NCBI GenBank assembly: GCA_019391515.1
Contig: JAHXQP010000018.1
Span: 1 to 64,000, forward strand
DNA from: Clostridiaceae bacterium
GTDB lineage: Bacteria; Bacillota; Clostridia; Tissierellales; Sporanaerobacteraceae
DNA length: 64,000 nucleotides
Direction of reading: 5' to 3'
Under the pieces are notes generated by a model. The model had not been told where the DNA came from and did not search any database. It saw nothing but the letters and a program-made list of their open reading frames with translations. Numbering within the stretch: the first letter of the stretch is position 1; the number at the start of each line of letters is the position of its first letter. The translations under genes were made by a program, and so were the position numbers. Below are positions 34,393 through 42,477 of the stretch, in pieces.

Positions 34393-37300
34393 GTGAGACA
34401 ATTGAAGTTTTTAGAGAAGTTAAAAGATAGATACAATATAATAATACTACTGATATCCATCATGTTCCTAGTCCTCTCCTTTAGATTAGCTACATTAACC
34501 ATAGTGAATGGGGATTATTACAGAGAACTTTCTGATACAAAAAGAGTTAAAGAGATTGCAACTACAGCTCCTAGAGGAGAAATAAGAGATAGAAATGGAG
34601 TATTGCTTGCTGGAAACAAACCAAGCTTTACTGTTCAGATTCTTAAAGATGAACTTAAGAACATAAAAGATCAAAATGAAAAAAATGATATAATATTGAG
34701 TCTTATACGGCTTCTAGAAGAAGATGGAGTAGATTATGTAGATGAATTTCCAATAGAATTAAATGTATTTCAATTTAATGATGAAAACATGAACTTAAAT
34801 GAAAGTACAAGTGCAATGGACACAGTTATAGATGCAATAGCAGAGAATAATTTACTTCCACAATTATTGGATACTTATTATACAGGAAATAAAGAAGGAC
34901 ATTTTCAATTTGTTACTGTAAATAAAGCTATTCATGCATTGCAGAATAAAGGAATGGACATACCTATAGAAGCAAAGCTAGATGGAAGTAATGTGACTTT
35001 ACAGTTTAGTGAGAATAAAAATGTTGATAAATGGAAAGAAGAAAATAAATTATCGCCTAATGCAGGAGCAAAAGAAGCACTTTTAAAATTAATAGATAAT
35101 GACAAAAATATCATAAGAAATGTGTTGGATCACCCTATTTCTAGAGAGCTAGCTTTTAATATGTTAAAGAATAAGGGGCTCATAAATAATATTGATATGT
35201 TTCCCTACTCTATTACATTTGATGAAGATTATGCTAAACAAAAGGCTTCTCTTATGAAAAGCTTTAATAGTATAACTAAAGACTCTAAGGCTAAAGATGA
35301 TTTCATAAATATAGTACTTGAAACAGGCGTAAGAGATTTATTAGAAAAAGTTATTGAAGAGAAAGATGATAAAGACAATATAGTAGGTAGAGTAATTCCA
35401 GGAGAGGTTTTAATTAAGAAAATTGAAGAAAAGGGAGAAAAATGTCCTGTAACTTTTGAAATAAGTAAAGATAATAAAAAAGTTATTTATAAATTTAAAG
35501 ATAAAAATGTATCAACAAAACTTAATCCCTTGAGCTATCTTATTGAACACGGCAAAAATACTAAAGCTATAAATGATATGATTATTGATGATAAGGTGAA
35601 AAATGCAGCTCAAGAATTGATATTAAATAATGGTGTAAATCCTAAGATATCTGTATCTGAATGGGAGTATGTAGCGATAAACAATAAAAACAACTGGTAT
35701 TCTACATTTAAAATACCAAAAAATAGTACTGCGGAAGAAGCTTTTGATCATTTAAGGAAAAAACATAGAATTGATGAAAACTTGAGTAAATACGAAGTAA
35801 GATCTATGCTTTTAATATATGATGAGTTAAGTAAACAAGGTTTTAGAGCTTACGAACCTATAAATATTGCTTATGGAATAAATGACATTACGGTGGCAAA
35901 GCTTGAGGAAAATAAAATGAATATGCCAGGGATAGATGTATCTATAGAACCAATTAGATATTATCCAATGGGAAATACTGCGGCACATATATTAGGATAC
36001 TTAGGCAAGATATCCCAATCCCAAGAGATAAAGCAATATGTTGAAGAAAAAAAATATTCACCAAATGCTATAATTGGTAAAACTGGAGTAGAAGAAAAGT
36101 TTGAAGAAAAATTAAAAGGTAAAGATGGAATAAAAAAAGTTGAAGTAGATGTCATGGGAAATACCATTAAACTAGTAAATGAGAAAAAGCCAATACCTGG
36201 AAGTAATTTGTACCTCACCATAGATTCGGATTTACAAAAAGTAGCAGAAGATTCATTGGAAAGGACATTAAAAGGTATAAGAAGTGGAGGAACTTACGAA
36301 AGTGAATGGGGAAATTATAAATTTGGAACTAGTAATAGAAAGGGTAGACCTTATATAAATGCTACCTCAGGAGCTGTTGTAGCTTTAGATGTTAAAACGG
36401 GTGAAGTATTAGCATTGGCAAACTATCCTAACTATGATCCAAATTTATTTACAACAGGTATTTCTAGTGCAGACTGGGCAAGTTTATTTCCAGAAAATGA
36501 GGAAGATTTATTAGCTCCAAGACCACTATATAATATTGCAATCCAAACAGCAATACAGCCTGGTTCTACTTATAAGATGATAACAGGACTAGCTGCATTG
36601 GAAAAAGGCTTAAGTCCAACAAAGACTATAAGAGATATGGGGTATGTTGAATTTGGAGATAAAAGATTTGGTTGTTGGATCTGGAATAATGGCAGAGGAA
36701 CCCATGGACCAGAAAACCTTTATGATGCATTAAGAGATTCTTGTAACTATTATTTTTATTCAGTTACTATGGGAAAAAACCCTAGAACCGGCGAAGGGTT
36801 AGGTATAAAAGTAGATATTGAAGATATAGTAGAAATGTCAAAAAAATTTGGATTAAGCGAAAAGACTGGTATAGAAATAGATATTCCTAATGAATCAACA
36901 GGCGGGGTTCCAGATCCTGAAAGAAAAATAGCAACAACTAAGGCAACATTGAAAAAGTTTTTAGAACAAAATTTTAAGAAATATATTAGAGATGATGAAA
37001 AACTTTCAAAGACTGAAATCAAAAAAAATATTGAAGATATAATTAGTTGGACAGATTTAGAAGAACCGCTCTCAAGAGGAGAAGTATATCGAAGATTAGA
37101 AAAAATGGGCATAGATCCAGATAAAAAAATCAATGGAGATAAAGAAAGTTTAACAGATAAAATAAAATATACTTATCTAAGTCAAGCAGGTTGGACTGCA
37201 GCAGATACTTTAAATGTTTCTATAGGGCAAGGAGAGAATGCATATACTCCTATACAAATGGCTAATTATATATCTATTCTTGCCAATGGAGGATATAGAA

Positions 37301-37740
37301 ATAAAGTTACTGTTGTAGATAAAATAAAGAACTATGATAATTCAAAAATTATTCATGATCAAAAAGTTGAAAGGGAAAGAATCAAACTAAAAGATTATGA
37401 GCATTTAGAGGATGTAAAACTTGGCATGAGGAAGGTGGTAAGTGAAGGTTCAGCAAGAAGTACTTTTACGAATTTCCCAATACCAGTAGCAGCAAAAACG
37501 GGAACTGCCGAAAAAAGCGGAATCAATCCTGCCACTGGAGACACTTATGATGATTTTGCTTGGTTTGTTGCCTTTGGACCCTATGAAGATCCTGAAATAG
37601 CTGTAGCAGTAGTTTTATTTCAAGGTGGTAGTGGTGGATATGCAGGACCAATGGCAAGAGATATAATTGCTCAGTATCTAGGATTAAATAACCAAGAACA
37701 AAAAGAAAAACAACCGTCTACAACTGAATTGGGAAGGTAA
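34393..37740 (+). CDS. mrdA: Penicillin-binding protein 2 (elongasome transpeptidase), unusually long
   Basis: A 1115-aa class B PBP. It has an N-terminal anchor (residues 15-35), then APRGEIRDRNGVLLAGN (about 54-70) and a very long helical, charged insertion (about 85-470). The pedestal and transpeptidase domains follow (PIRYYPMGNTAAHILGYLGK about 520). The catalytic motifs are intact: SxxK at Ser725-Lys728, SCN at 783-785 and KTGT at 1035-1038. A second insertion of roughly 90 residues lies between SCN and KTGT (about 840-930, Lys/Glu-rich). Typical PBP2 is 600-700 aa, with longer forms in clostridia. The start is GTG 34393 after GGAGATAGG. It cross-links peptidoglycan during elongation with MreBCD. 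Confidence 0.93.
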   Translation: MRQLKFLEKLKDRYNIIILLISIMFLVLSFRLATLTIVNGDYYRELSDTKRVKEIATTAPRGEIRDRNGVLLAGNKPSFTVQILKDELKNIKDQNEKNDIILSLIRLLEEDGVDYVDEFPIELNVFQFNDENMNLNESTSAMDTVIDAIAENNLLPQLLDTYYTGNKEGHFQFVTVNKAIHALQNKGMDIPIEAKLDGSNVTLQFSENKNVDKWKEENKLSPNAGAKEALLKLIDNDKNIIRNVLDHPISRELAFNMLKNKGLINNIDMFPYSITFDEDYAKQKASLMKSFNSITKDSKAKDDFINIVLETGVRDLLEKVIEEKDDKDNIVGRVIPGEVLIKKIEEKGEKCPVTFEISKDNKKVIYKFKDKNVSTKLNPLSYLIEHGKNTKAINDMIIDDKVKNAAQELILNNGVNPKISVSEWEYVAINNKNNWYSTFKIPKNSTAEEAFDHLRKKHRIDENLSKYEVRSMLLIYDELSKQGFRAYEPINIAYGINDITVAKLEENKMNMPGIDVSIEPIRYYPMGNTAAHILGYLGKISQSQEIKQYVEEKKYSPNAIIGKTGVEEKFEEKLKGKDGIKKVEVDVMGNTIKLVNEKKPIPGSNLYLTIDSDLQKVAEDSLERTLKGIRSGGTYESEWGNYKFGTSNRKGRPYINATSGAVVALDVKTGEVLALANYPNYDPNLFTTGISSADWASLFPENEEDLLAPRPLYNIAIQTAIQPGSTYKMITGLAALEKGLSPTKTIRDMGYVEFGDKRFGCWIWNNGRGTHGPENLYDALRDSCNYYFYSVTMGKNPRTGEGLGIKVDIEDIVEMSKKFGLSEKTGIEIDIPNESTGGVPDPERKIATTKATLKKFLEQNFKKYIRDDEKLSKTEIKKNIEDIISWTDLEEPLSRGEVYRRLEKMGIDPDKKINGDKESLTDKIKYTYLSQAGWTAADTLNVSIGQGENAYTPIQMANYISILANGGYRNKVTVVDKIKNYDNSKIIHDQKVERERIKLKDYEHLEDVKLGMRKVVSEGSARSTFTNFPIPVAAKTGTAEKSGINPATGDTYDDFAWFVAFGPYEDPEIAVAVVLFQGGSGGYAGPMARDIIAQYLGLNNQEQKEKQPSTTELGR

Positions 37741-37831
37741 ATACTTTCCAATTCTTTTTTTATAAAATTAAGAAGGAAATAAGATTCTTTTGAAGAATTA
37801 CTATTATATGGAGGTTTTTGGAGGTAATACT

Positions 37832-38443
37832 ATGACACAAGATTTAGTAGTATTTAAAGGAACTAAAGATGGAGTATATATTTACATACGAGATGGAAAT
37901 TTTGAATCAATAAAGAAAGAATTAGATATAAAGCTGAAAAAATCAAGTTCTTTTTTTAAAGGAGGAAAAATTGTAGATTTCAAGGGAAAAAGTCTTAGTA
38001 ACGATGAACTTAAAGAACTTGAAGGTATTGTAAGGGATAAATATAATTTAAAGATAATAGAAAAAAAGGAATTAAAAGTTAAAAGTTTTTTTAAAGGCAT
38101 AGAAGAAGGAATGACTAAGTTTATTAAGACTACTTTAAGATCAGGACAAAAAATTGAATATAATGGAAACGTAGTAATTTTTGGAGATGTAAATCCAGGT
38201 TCAATGGTTGTAGCAGGAGGCAATATAGTAGTATTAGGAAATCTAAGAGGAGTAGCTCATGCAGGATATGATGGAAATAAGGAAGCTATTGTTGCTGCTT
38301 TTGCTTTGCAACCTACTCAGCTTAGGATAGCAAATCTAATATCTAGACGTCCTGATGAAGACATAGAGTATCCTAAGTGGCCAGAAATAGCAAAAATAGA
38401 AGGAAATGAAGTTATTATTGAAAGGTACCTACCAAAAAAATAA
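37832..38443 (+). CDS. minC: Septum site-determining protein MinC
   Basis: A 203-aa inhibitor of FtsZ assembly. The N-terminal domain (residues 1-95) has the MinC-N fold. The C-terminal beta-helix domain contains LRSGQKIEYNGNVVIFGDVN and the MinD-interacting GNLRGVAHAGYDGN. The start is ATG 37832, seven nt after GGAGG; the in-frame TTG at 37790 has no site. It is followed by minD and minE. Confidence 0.94.
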   Translation: MTQDLVVFKGTKDGVYIYIRDGNFESIKKELDIKLKKSSSFFKGGKIVDFKGKSLSNDELKELEGIVRDKYNLKIIEKKELKVKSFFKGIEEGMTKFIKTTLRSGQKIEYNGNVVIFGDVNPGSMVVAGGNIVVLGNLRGVAHAGYDGNKEAIVAAFALQPTQLRIANLISRRPDEDIEYPKWPEIAKIEGNEVIIERYLPKK

Positions 38444-38464
38444 ATAAAAAGGGAGGCATATAGT

Positions 38465-39259
38465 ATGGGGAAAGTAATAGTCATAACATCGGGTAAAGGT
38501 GGAGTTGGAAAAACTACTACTACGGCAAATATAGGGACAGGCTTAGCAATGCTAGGTAAAAAAGTTGTTGTAGTTGATGCAGATATAGGTTTAAGAAATT
38601 TAGATGTGGTTATGGGATTAGAAAATAGAATAGTATATGATGTCGTAGATGTCGTAGAGAAAGTTTGTAGATTAAAACAAGGTCTTATTAGAGATAAACG
38701 CTATGAAGGACTTTATCTTTTACCAGCAGCTCAAACTAAAGATAAATCTGCCATAAAACCAGAACAAATGCTTGAACTTTGTAATGAATTAAAAGAAGAA
38801 TTTGATTATATCTTAATAGATTCACCAGCAGGGATTGAATTAGGATTTCAAAACGCAGTTGCTGGGGCTGATGAATCTATAGTTGTAACTACACCAGAAA
38901 TATCTGCAGTAAGAGATGCTGATAGGGTTATTGGACTTTTAGAGGCAAAGGGATTAAATAGTCCAAAGCTTCTTATAAATAGAATTAGACCAGATATGGT
39001 AAAGAAAGGCGACATGATGAATATTGAAGATATGATTGATATATTAGCTATAGATTTACTAGGGGTTGTTCCAGATGATGAAGCTATAGTAGTTTCAACT
39101 AATAGAGGAGAACCTGTAGTTTCAGATCAATCTACATTAGCAGGCAAGGCTTATAATAATATTTCTAGAAGAATTATGGGAGAAGAGGTTGAACTATTAA
39201 ACTTCGATCATGAAGAGGGAAAGTTTACCAGAATAATGAAGATATTATTTGGCAAATAA
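38465..39259 (+). CDS. minD: Septum site-determining ATPase MinD
   Basis: A 264-aa ParA-family ATPase. The deviant Walker A GKGGVGKTTTTANIG is at residues 10-24, with switch motifs VDADIGLRNLD near 38-48 and DSPAGIE near 119-125. The C-terminal amphipathic membrane-targeting helix is present (FTRIMKILFGK). It recruits MinC to the membrane and is driven off by MinE. The start follows a GGGAGG site, and the stop lies 14 bp before the minE start. Confidence 0.97.
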   Translation: MGKVIVITSGKGGVGKTTTTANIGTGLAMLGKKVVVVDADIGLRNLDVVMGLENRIVYDVVDVVEKVCRLKQGLIRDKRYEGLYLLPAAQTKDKSAIKPEQMLELCNELKEEFDYILIDSPAGIELGFQNAVAGADESIVVTTPEISAVRDADRVIGLLEAKGLNSPKLLINRIRPDMVKKGDMMNIEDMIDILAIDLLGVVPDDEAIVVSTNRGEPVVSDQSTLAGKAYNNISRRIMGEEVELLNFDHEEGKFTRIMKILFGK

Positions 39260-39272
39260 GGGGGGAATTTTC

Positions 39273-39551
39273 TTGGATTTCTTGAAGATGTTTTCAAAAA
39301 GCAGTAAAAATAGTAAAAATGTAGCTAAAGAAAGACTAAAATTAGTCCTTATTCACGATAGGGCTGATATTTCACCTAAATTTCTTCAAATGTTAGAAAG
39401 CGATATAGTAAGAGTAATGTCTGAATATGTAGAAATTGATGAAGAAGGGCTAGATGTAAAAATGACTAGAACTAAAAGAGAGAGCGATGGCAGCTCTGTT
39501 CCTGCACTGGTTGCCAATATTCCTATTATAAAAGTAAAAGATAGGGGATAA
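39273..39551 (+). CDS. minE: Cell division topological specificity factor MinE
   Basis: A 92-aa protein with an amphipathic N-terminus (DFLKMFSKSSKN), the anti-MinCD segment KERLKLVLIHDRADISP near residues 18-34 and a C-terminal dimerisation domain. With MinD it sets up oscillation. Having MinE here, rather than a DivIVA-only system as in Bacillus, is usual in clostridia. The start is TTG 39273 with AGGGGGGAA upstream; TTG 39249 lies inside minD without a site. Confidence 0.93.
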   Translation: MDFLKMFSKSSKNSKNVAKERLKLVLIHDRADISPKFLQMLESDIVRVMSEYVEIDEEGLDVKMTRTKRESDGSSVPALVANIPIIKVKDRG

Positions 39552-39582
39552 AAGACTAAAAAATTTAAAAGACAAATAAATG

Positions 39583-39611
39583 TTGATTTTTTTAGTAGAG
39601 TTTTGTATAAT
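39583..39611 (+). promoter_or_regulatory. Sigma-A-type promoter of the FMN-lipoprotein gene
   Basis: TTGATT (39583-39588) and TATAAT (39606-39611) are 17 nt apart, 66 bp before the start codon. Confidence 0.65.
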
Positions 39612-39676
39612 CAATGTAGACTTTATTCATCTAGTTTTGTTAAAAAAATAATAAAAAGTGCAGGAGGGGGACACAA

Positions 39677-40561
39677 ATGACAAAAAAGGTTTTATCTCTT
39701 ATGTTAGTTGCAATATTGGCAATGACTATTTTTGTTGGTTGTGCAAAAGATGAAGCACCAAAGACAGATGAACCAAAGGAAGGCGAAAAAGAGACTTCAG
39801 AAGAGGCTACAGGTGGGGAACTAAAAGATGGAAAATATTTAGTTAAATTGCCAGTAAGTGATCATATGAATTACCCAATGGCAACTATGGAAGTAAAAGA
39901 TGGAGAAATTGCCTCATTTGATTATAATGAATATTTTGCAGATTCTGGTGAAGCAAAGAATTCAGATAACTATAATTATGAGGAAGGATTAGAAGTAATA
40001 AAGAATTTAAATGAGCAATTTATGGACAAGAAAGCTGCAGAGTCAATAGATTATGATGCTGTATCAGGTGCAACTCATACTAAGGAAAGCTTTAAGGAAG
40101 TAGTAGCTCGTCTTATAGAGAAAGCAGAAAAAGGCGAAGTTTATGAGCCTACTTATAAAGATGGTGAATATGAAGCCAAAGCTGATGAAGAAAGTCATGG
40201 ATGGTTATCAGAAATTAAAATTGTAGTTAAAGAAGGAACTATAATTGGAGTAGATTTTAAAGATGTAGCAGTTGAAGATATGGAAGGGGAAAAGGTTGTA
40301 CTAGATAAAGAAACTAAAGAACCAGTTATGGAAGATGAAGAAACTCCAAAGACAGAACCAACTAATATTAAAAAAGGCGATATAAAATCCTTAGAGAACT
40401 ATTCTTACTTACCTTCTTTTGATACAATCAAAGAATTGACAAAGCAAATAATAGATAATAATGGAATAGAAGATTTAGAATTAGATGGAATATCAGGAGC
40501 AACTAATACTAAAAATACATTTATAGAATTAGCTACAAAAGCATTAGAAGGTACAAAATAG
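39677..40561 (+). CDS. Lipoprotein with two FMN-binding domains (PplA-like)
   Basis: A 294-aa exported lipoprotein with lipobox FVGC (Cys near residue 21) and an acidic spacer (residues 24-50). Two FMN-binding domains follow in tandem, each ending in the flavinylation motif: SGATHT with Thr133 and SGATNT with Thr276. FMN would be joined covalently to these Thr residues by the ApbE enzyme encoded just downstream. The domain pair matches the layout of Listeria PplA, an extracellular electron shuttle lipoprotein. Its role as an electron carrier is inferred from that layout and from the nearby Rnf, NusG-II and Gx genes. The start is ATG after AGGAGGGG. Confidence 0.88.
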   Translation: MTKKVLSLMLVAILAMTIFVGCAKDEAPKTDEPKEGEKETSEEATGGELKDGKYLVKLPVSDHMNYPMATMEVKDGEIASFDYNEYFADSGEAKNSDNYNYEEGLEVIKNLNEQFMDKKAAESIDYDAVSGATHTKESFKEVVARLIEKAEKGEVYEPTYKDGEYEAKADEESHGWLSEIKIVVKEGTIIGVDFKDVAVEDMEGEKVVLDKETKEPVMEDEETPKTEPTNIKKGDIKSLENYSYLPSFDTIKELTKQIIDNNGIEDLELDGISGATNTKNTFIELATKALEGTK

Positions 40562-40568
40562 GAAGCTT

Positions 40569-40603
40569 TTAAGAAACCCTAACAAAAAGTTAGGGTTTCT
40601 TAA
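40569..40603 (+). terminator. 15-bp hairpin between the FMN lipoprotein and apbE
   Basis: Perfect 15-nt arms (40569-40583 and 40589-40603) surround a five-A loop. The U-rich tail is only the TTTCTT inside the 3' arm, so it may terminate partially and allow some read-through into apbE. Confidence 0.6.
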
Positions 40604-40634
40604 CTTCATTGATAGATTGAAGAGGGGAGAAAAA

Positions 40635-41693
40635 ATGAGATATAAAAATAAAGTAATACTCATACTAATTTCAATTTTATTAGTTTCAGTTTTTTTAGGA
40701 GGATGTAAAAAAGAAGAAGATAAAGAACCACTTTCGAAGACAGATTTTATGATGGATACAGTAATGACTATTAAATTATATGATGAGAAAAATGAGGAAA
40801 TATTAGACAAAGCATTTCAAAGAATTAAAGAGATTGAAGGTAAAATGAGTACTACTATAGAAGATAGTGATGTAAGTAAAATAAATAAAAATGCAGGGAA
40901 AACACCAGTAAAAGTAGATGATGAAGTATATAAAGTACTAGTTAGAGCGAAATATTTTGCTGAATTAACAGATGGAGCCTATGAACCAACTATAGGGCCT
41001 TTAGTAGACCTTTGGGATATTAGAAATGAAGGAAAGAACAACAAACATGATATTCCTTCTAAGGAAGATATAGAGAAAGCTTTAAATAAAGTAGACTATA
41101 AAAAATTAGAACTATTGGAAGACAATAAAGTTTTCTTAAAAGAGGAAGGAATGAGGCTAGATTTAGGTGGAATAGCTAAGGGGTATGCGGCAGATGAAAT
41201 AAAAAGGATTCTAAAAGAAAATGGAGTAAATAGTGCTATAGTAGATTTAGGTGGAAATATCTATGCTGTAGGTTCAAAAGCTCAAGATGAGTACTGGAAG
41301 ATTGGAATACAAAATCCTAAGGGTCAAAGAGGTAGTTACGCAGGAATAATGGAGGTAAAAGATAGCTCAGTAGTGACTTCAGGGGATTATGAAAGGTATG
41401 TTGAAGTAGATGGTAAGAAATATCATCACATAATAGATTCTAAAACTGGTTATCCTTCGGACAATGAATTATCAGCTATAAGTATCATAGCGAAAAGCTC
41501 TACAGATTCAGATGCATTATCAACTGCATTATTTGTACTGGGAAGAGAAAAGTCAGAAGAAGTTTTAAAAAAATTGGAAGGTATAGAACTAATATATATT
41601 ACTAAATCAGATAATATATATATTTCACCTGGAATTAAAGATAAGTTTAATTTAAAGAATGATAATTTTGATTTAAAGGTTAATAAATATTAA
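40635..41693 (+). CDS. apbE: FAD:protein FMN transferase (ApbE/FmnB), lipoprotein
   Basis: A 352-aa extracytoplasmic lipoprotein (lipobox LGGC, Cys near residue 25) that attaches FMN from FAD to Thr residues in SGAT-type motifs. The fold signatures are MMDTVMTIKLYD, TDGAYEPTIGPLVDLW, LDLGGIAKGYAADEI, DLGGNIYAVG and STDSDALSTALFVLG, which contains the metal-binding Asp/Thr region. Substrates in this window would be RnfD, RnfG and the two-domain lipoprotein next to it. The start is ATG 40635 with AGAGGGGA seven nt upstream; TTG 40617 precedes that site. Confidence 0.93.
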   Translation: MRYKNKVILILISILLVSVFLGGCKKEEDKEPLSKTDFMMDTVMTIKLYDEKNEEILDKAFQRIKEIEGKMSTTIEDSDVSKINKNAGKTPVKVDDEVYKVLVRAKYFAELTDGAYEPTIGPLVDLWDIRNEGKNNKHDIPSKEDIEKALNKVDYKKLELLEDNKVFLKEEGMRLDLGGIAKGYAADEIKRILKENGVNSAIVDLGGNIYAVGSKAQDEYWKIGIQNPKGQRGSYAGIMEVKDSSVVTSGDYERYVEVDGKKYHHIIDSKTGYPSDNELSAISIIAKSSTDSDALSTALFVLGREKSEEVLKKLEGIELIYITKSDNIYISPGIKDKFNLKNDNFDLKVNKY

Positions 41694-41715
41694 AATGAAT
41701 ACTAATGTGAATAAA

Positions 41716-41755
41716 ACCCGCCAGTAATAAATATTATATTATTAAATAGGCGGGT
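41716..41755 (+). promoter_or_regulatory. Hairpin covering the ribosome site of the SpoIVFA-like gene
   Basis: ACCCGCC (41716-41722) is exactly complementary to GGCGGGT (41749-41755), which is the ribosome site of the gene starting at 41762. The 26-nt loop is AT-rich and partly self-complementary. Pairing would mask translation initiation. Confidence 0.5.
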
Positions 41756-41761
41756 GATATT

Positions 41762-42409
41762 ATGATTAAAAACAGGTATAAGAAAAGAACTAAAAGGTTT
41801 AAAACTAATTTTAAAGGTAAAAATTTTTATAAAAAACAGTTAAACAAAGTATTTATAGCTTTGATTATACTTCTAATTGTTTTAATAATACAAAAAATCA
41901 ACATTTCGTTTACAAACAAAGTAATACGAATAATAGACAGAGGAATTAGACATGAATTTGACATAAAAGTTGGGGGGAGGAAAGTATTAGACTTTTCAAA
42001 AAAGGTTTTTAAATTCCCAGAAAAAGCAGTGTCTGTATTTAGTTTTGATAATAAAAATGAATCCTATATTTCTCCACTAGAGGAAGGAGTACAGAAAACT
42101 TCTAGAAATACAAAAGGTGTAGATATTATTTCTAATAAAAGTAAAGAAGTTTTATCCATAGGAAAAGGAACTGTTACAAGAATAGAAGATAGAAAAAAAT
42201 CGGGATATTATGTAACTATAGATTATAAAGATTTTGAAGCTACTTATGGACAACTAGATAAAATAAATATATCTATGGGAGATGTAGTTTTTAAAGGAGA
42301 GAAAATTGGAACTTTAGGAGAATTGAATGGAAAAAGCACTCCATTATATTTTGAAATTTGGAAAAATGGGAATAATATAAATCCTAAGGATATTGTAAAA
42401 CTTAATTAA
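41762..42409 (+). CDS. SpoIVFA-like protein with degenerate M23 peptidase domain
   Basis: A 215-aa protein with a basic N-terminus, one membrane span (about residues 31-44) and a C-terminal LytM/M23-like domain. The metal ligands of true M23 peptidases are missing: TKGVDI stands for HxGxD and TPLYFEIW for HxHFE. In Bacillus the spoIVFA gene lies between minD and rplU and encodes a membrane regulator with a similar degenerate domain. The position here (minCDE ... rplU) and topology agree. A partner protease gene spoIVFB does not follow. Confidence 0.7.
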   Translation: MIKNRYKKRTKRFKTNFKGKNFYKKQLNKVFIALIILLIVLIIQKINISFTNKVIRIIDRGIRHEFDIKVGGRKVLDFSKKVFKFPEKAVSVFSFDNKNESYISPLEEGVQKTSRNTKGVDIISNKSKEVLSIGKGTVTRIEDRKKSGYYVTIDYKDFEATYGQLDKINISMGDVVFKGEKIGTLGELNGKSTPLYFEIWKNGNNINPKDIVKLN

Positions 42410-42477
42410 AAATACTATAAAAAAGATAAAAAAAATGGTAGTATAGTACTTGCAGATAAAAAAATGAAGGTGATTAG

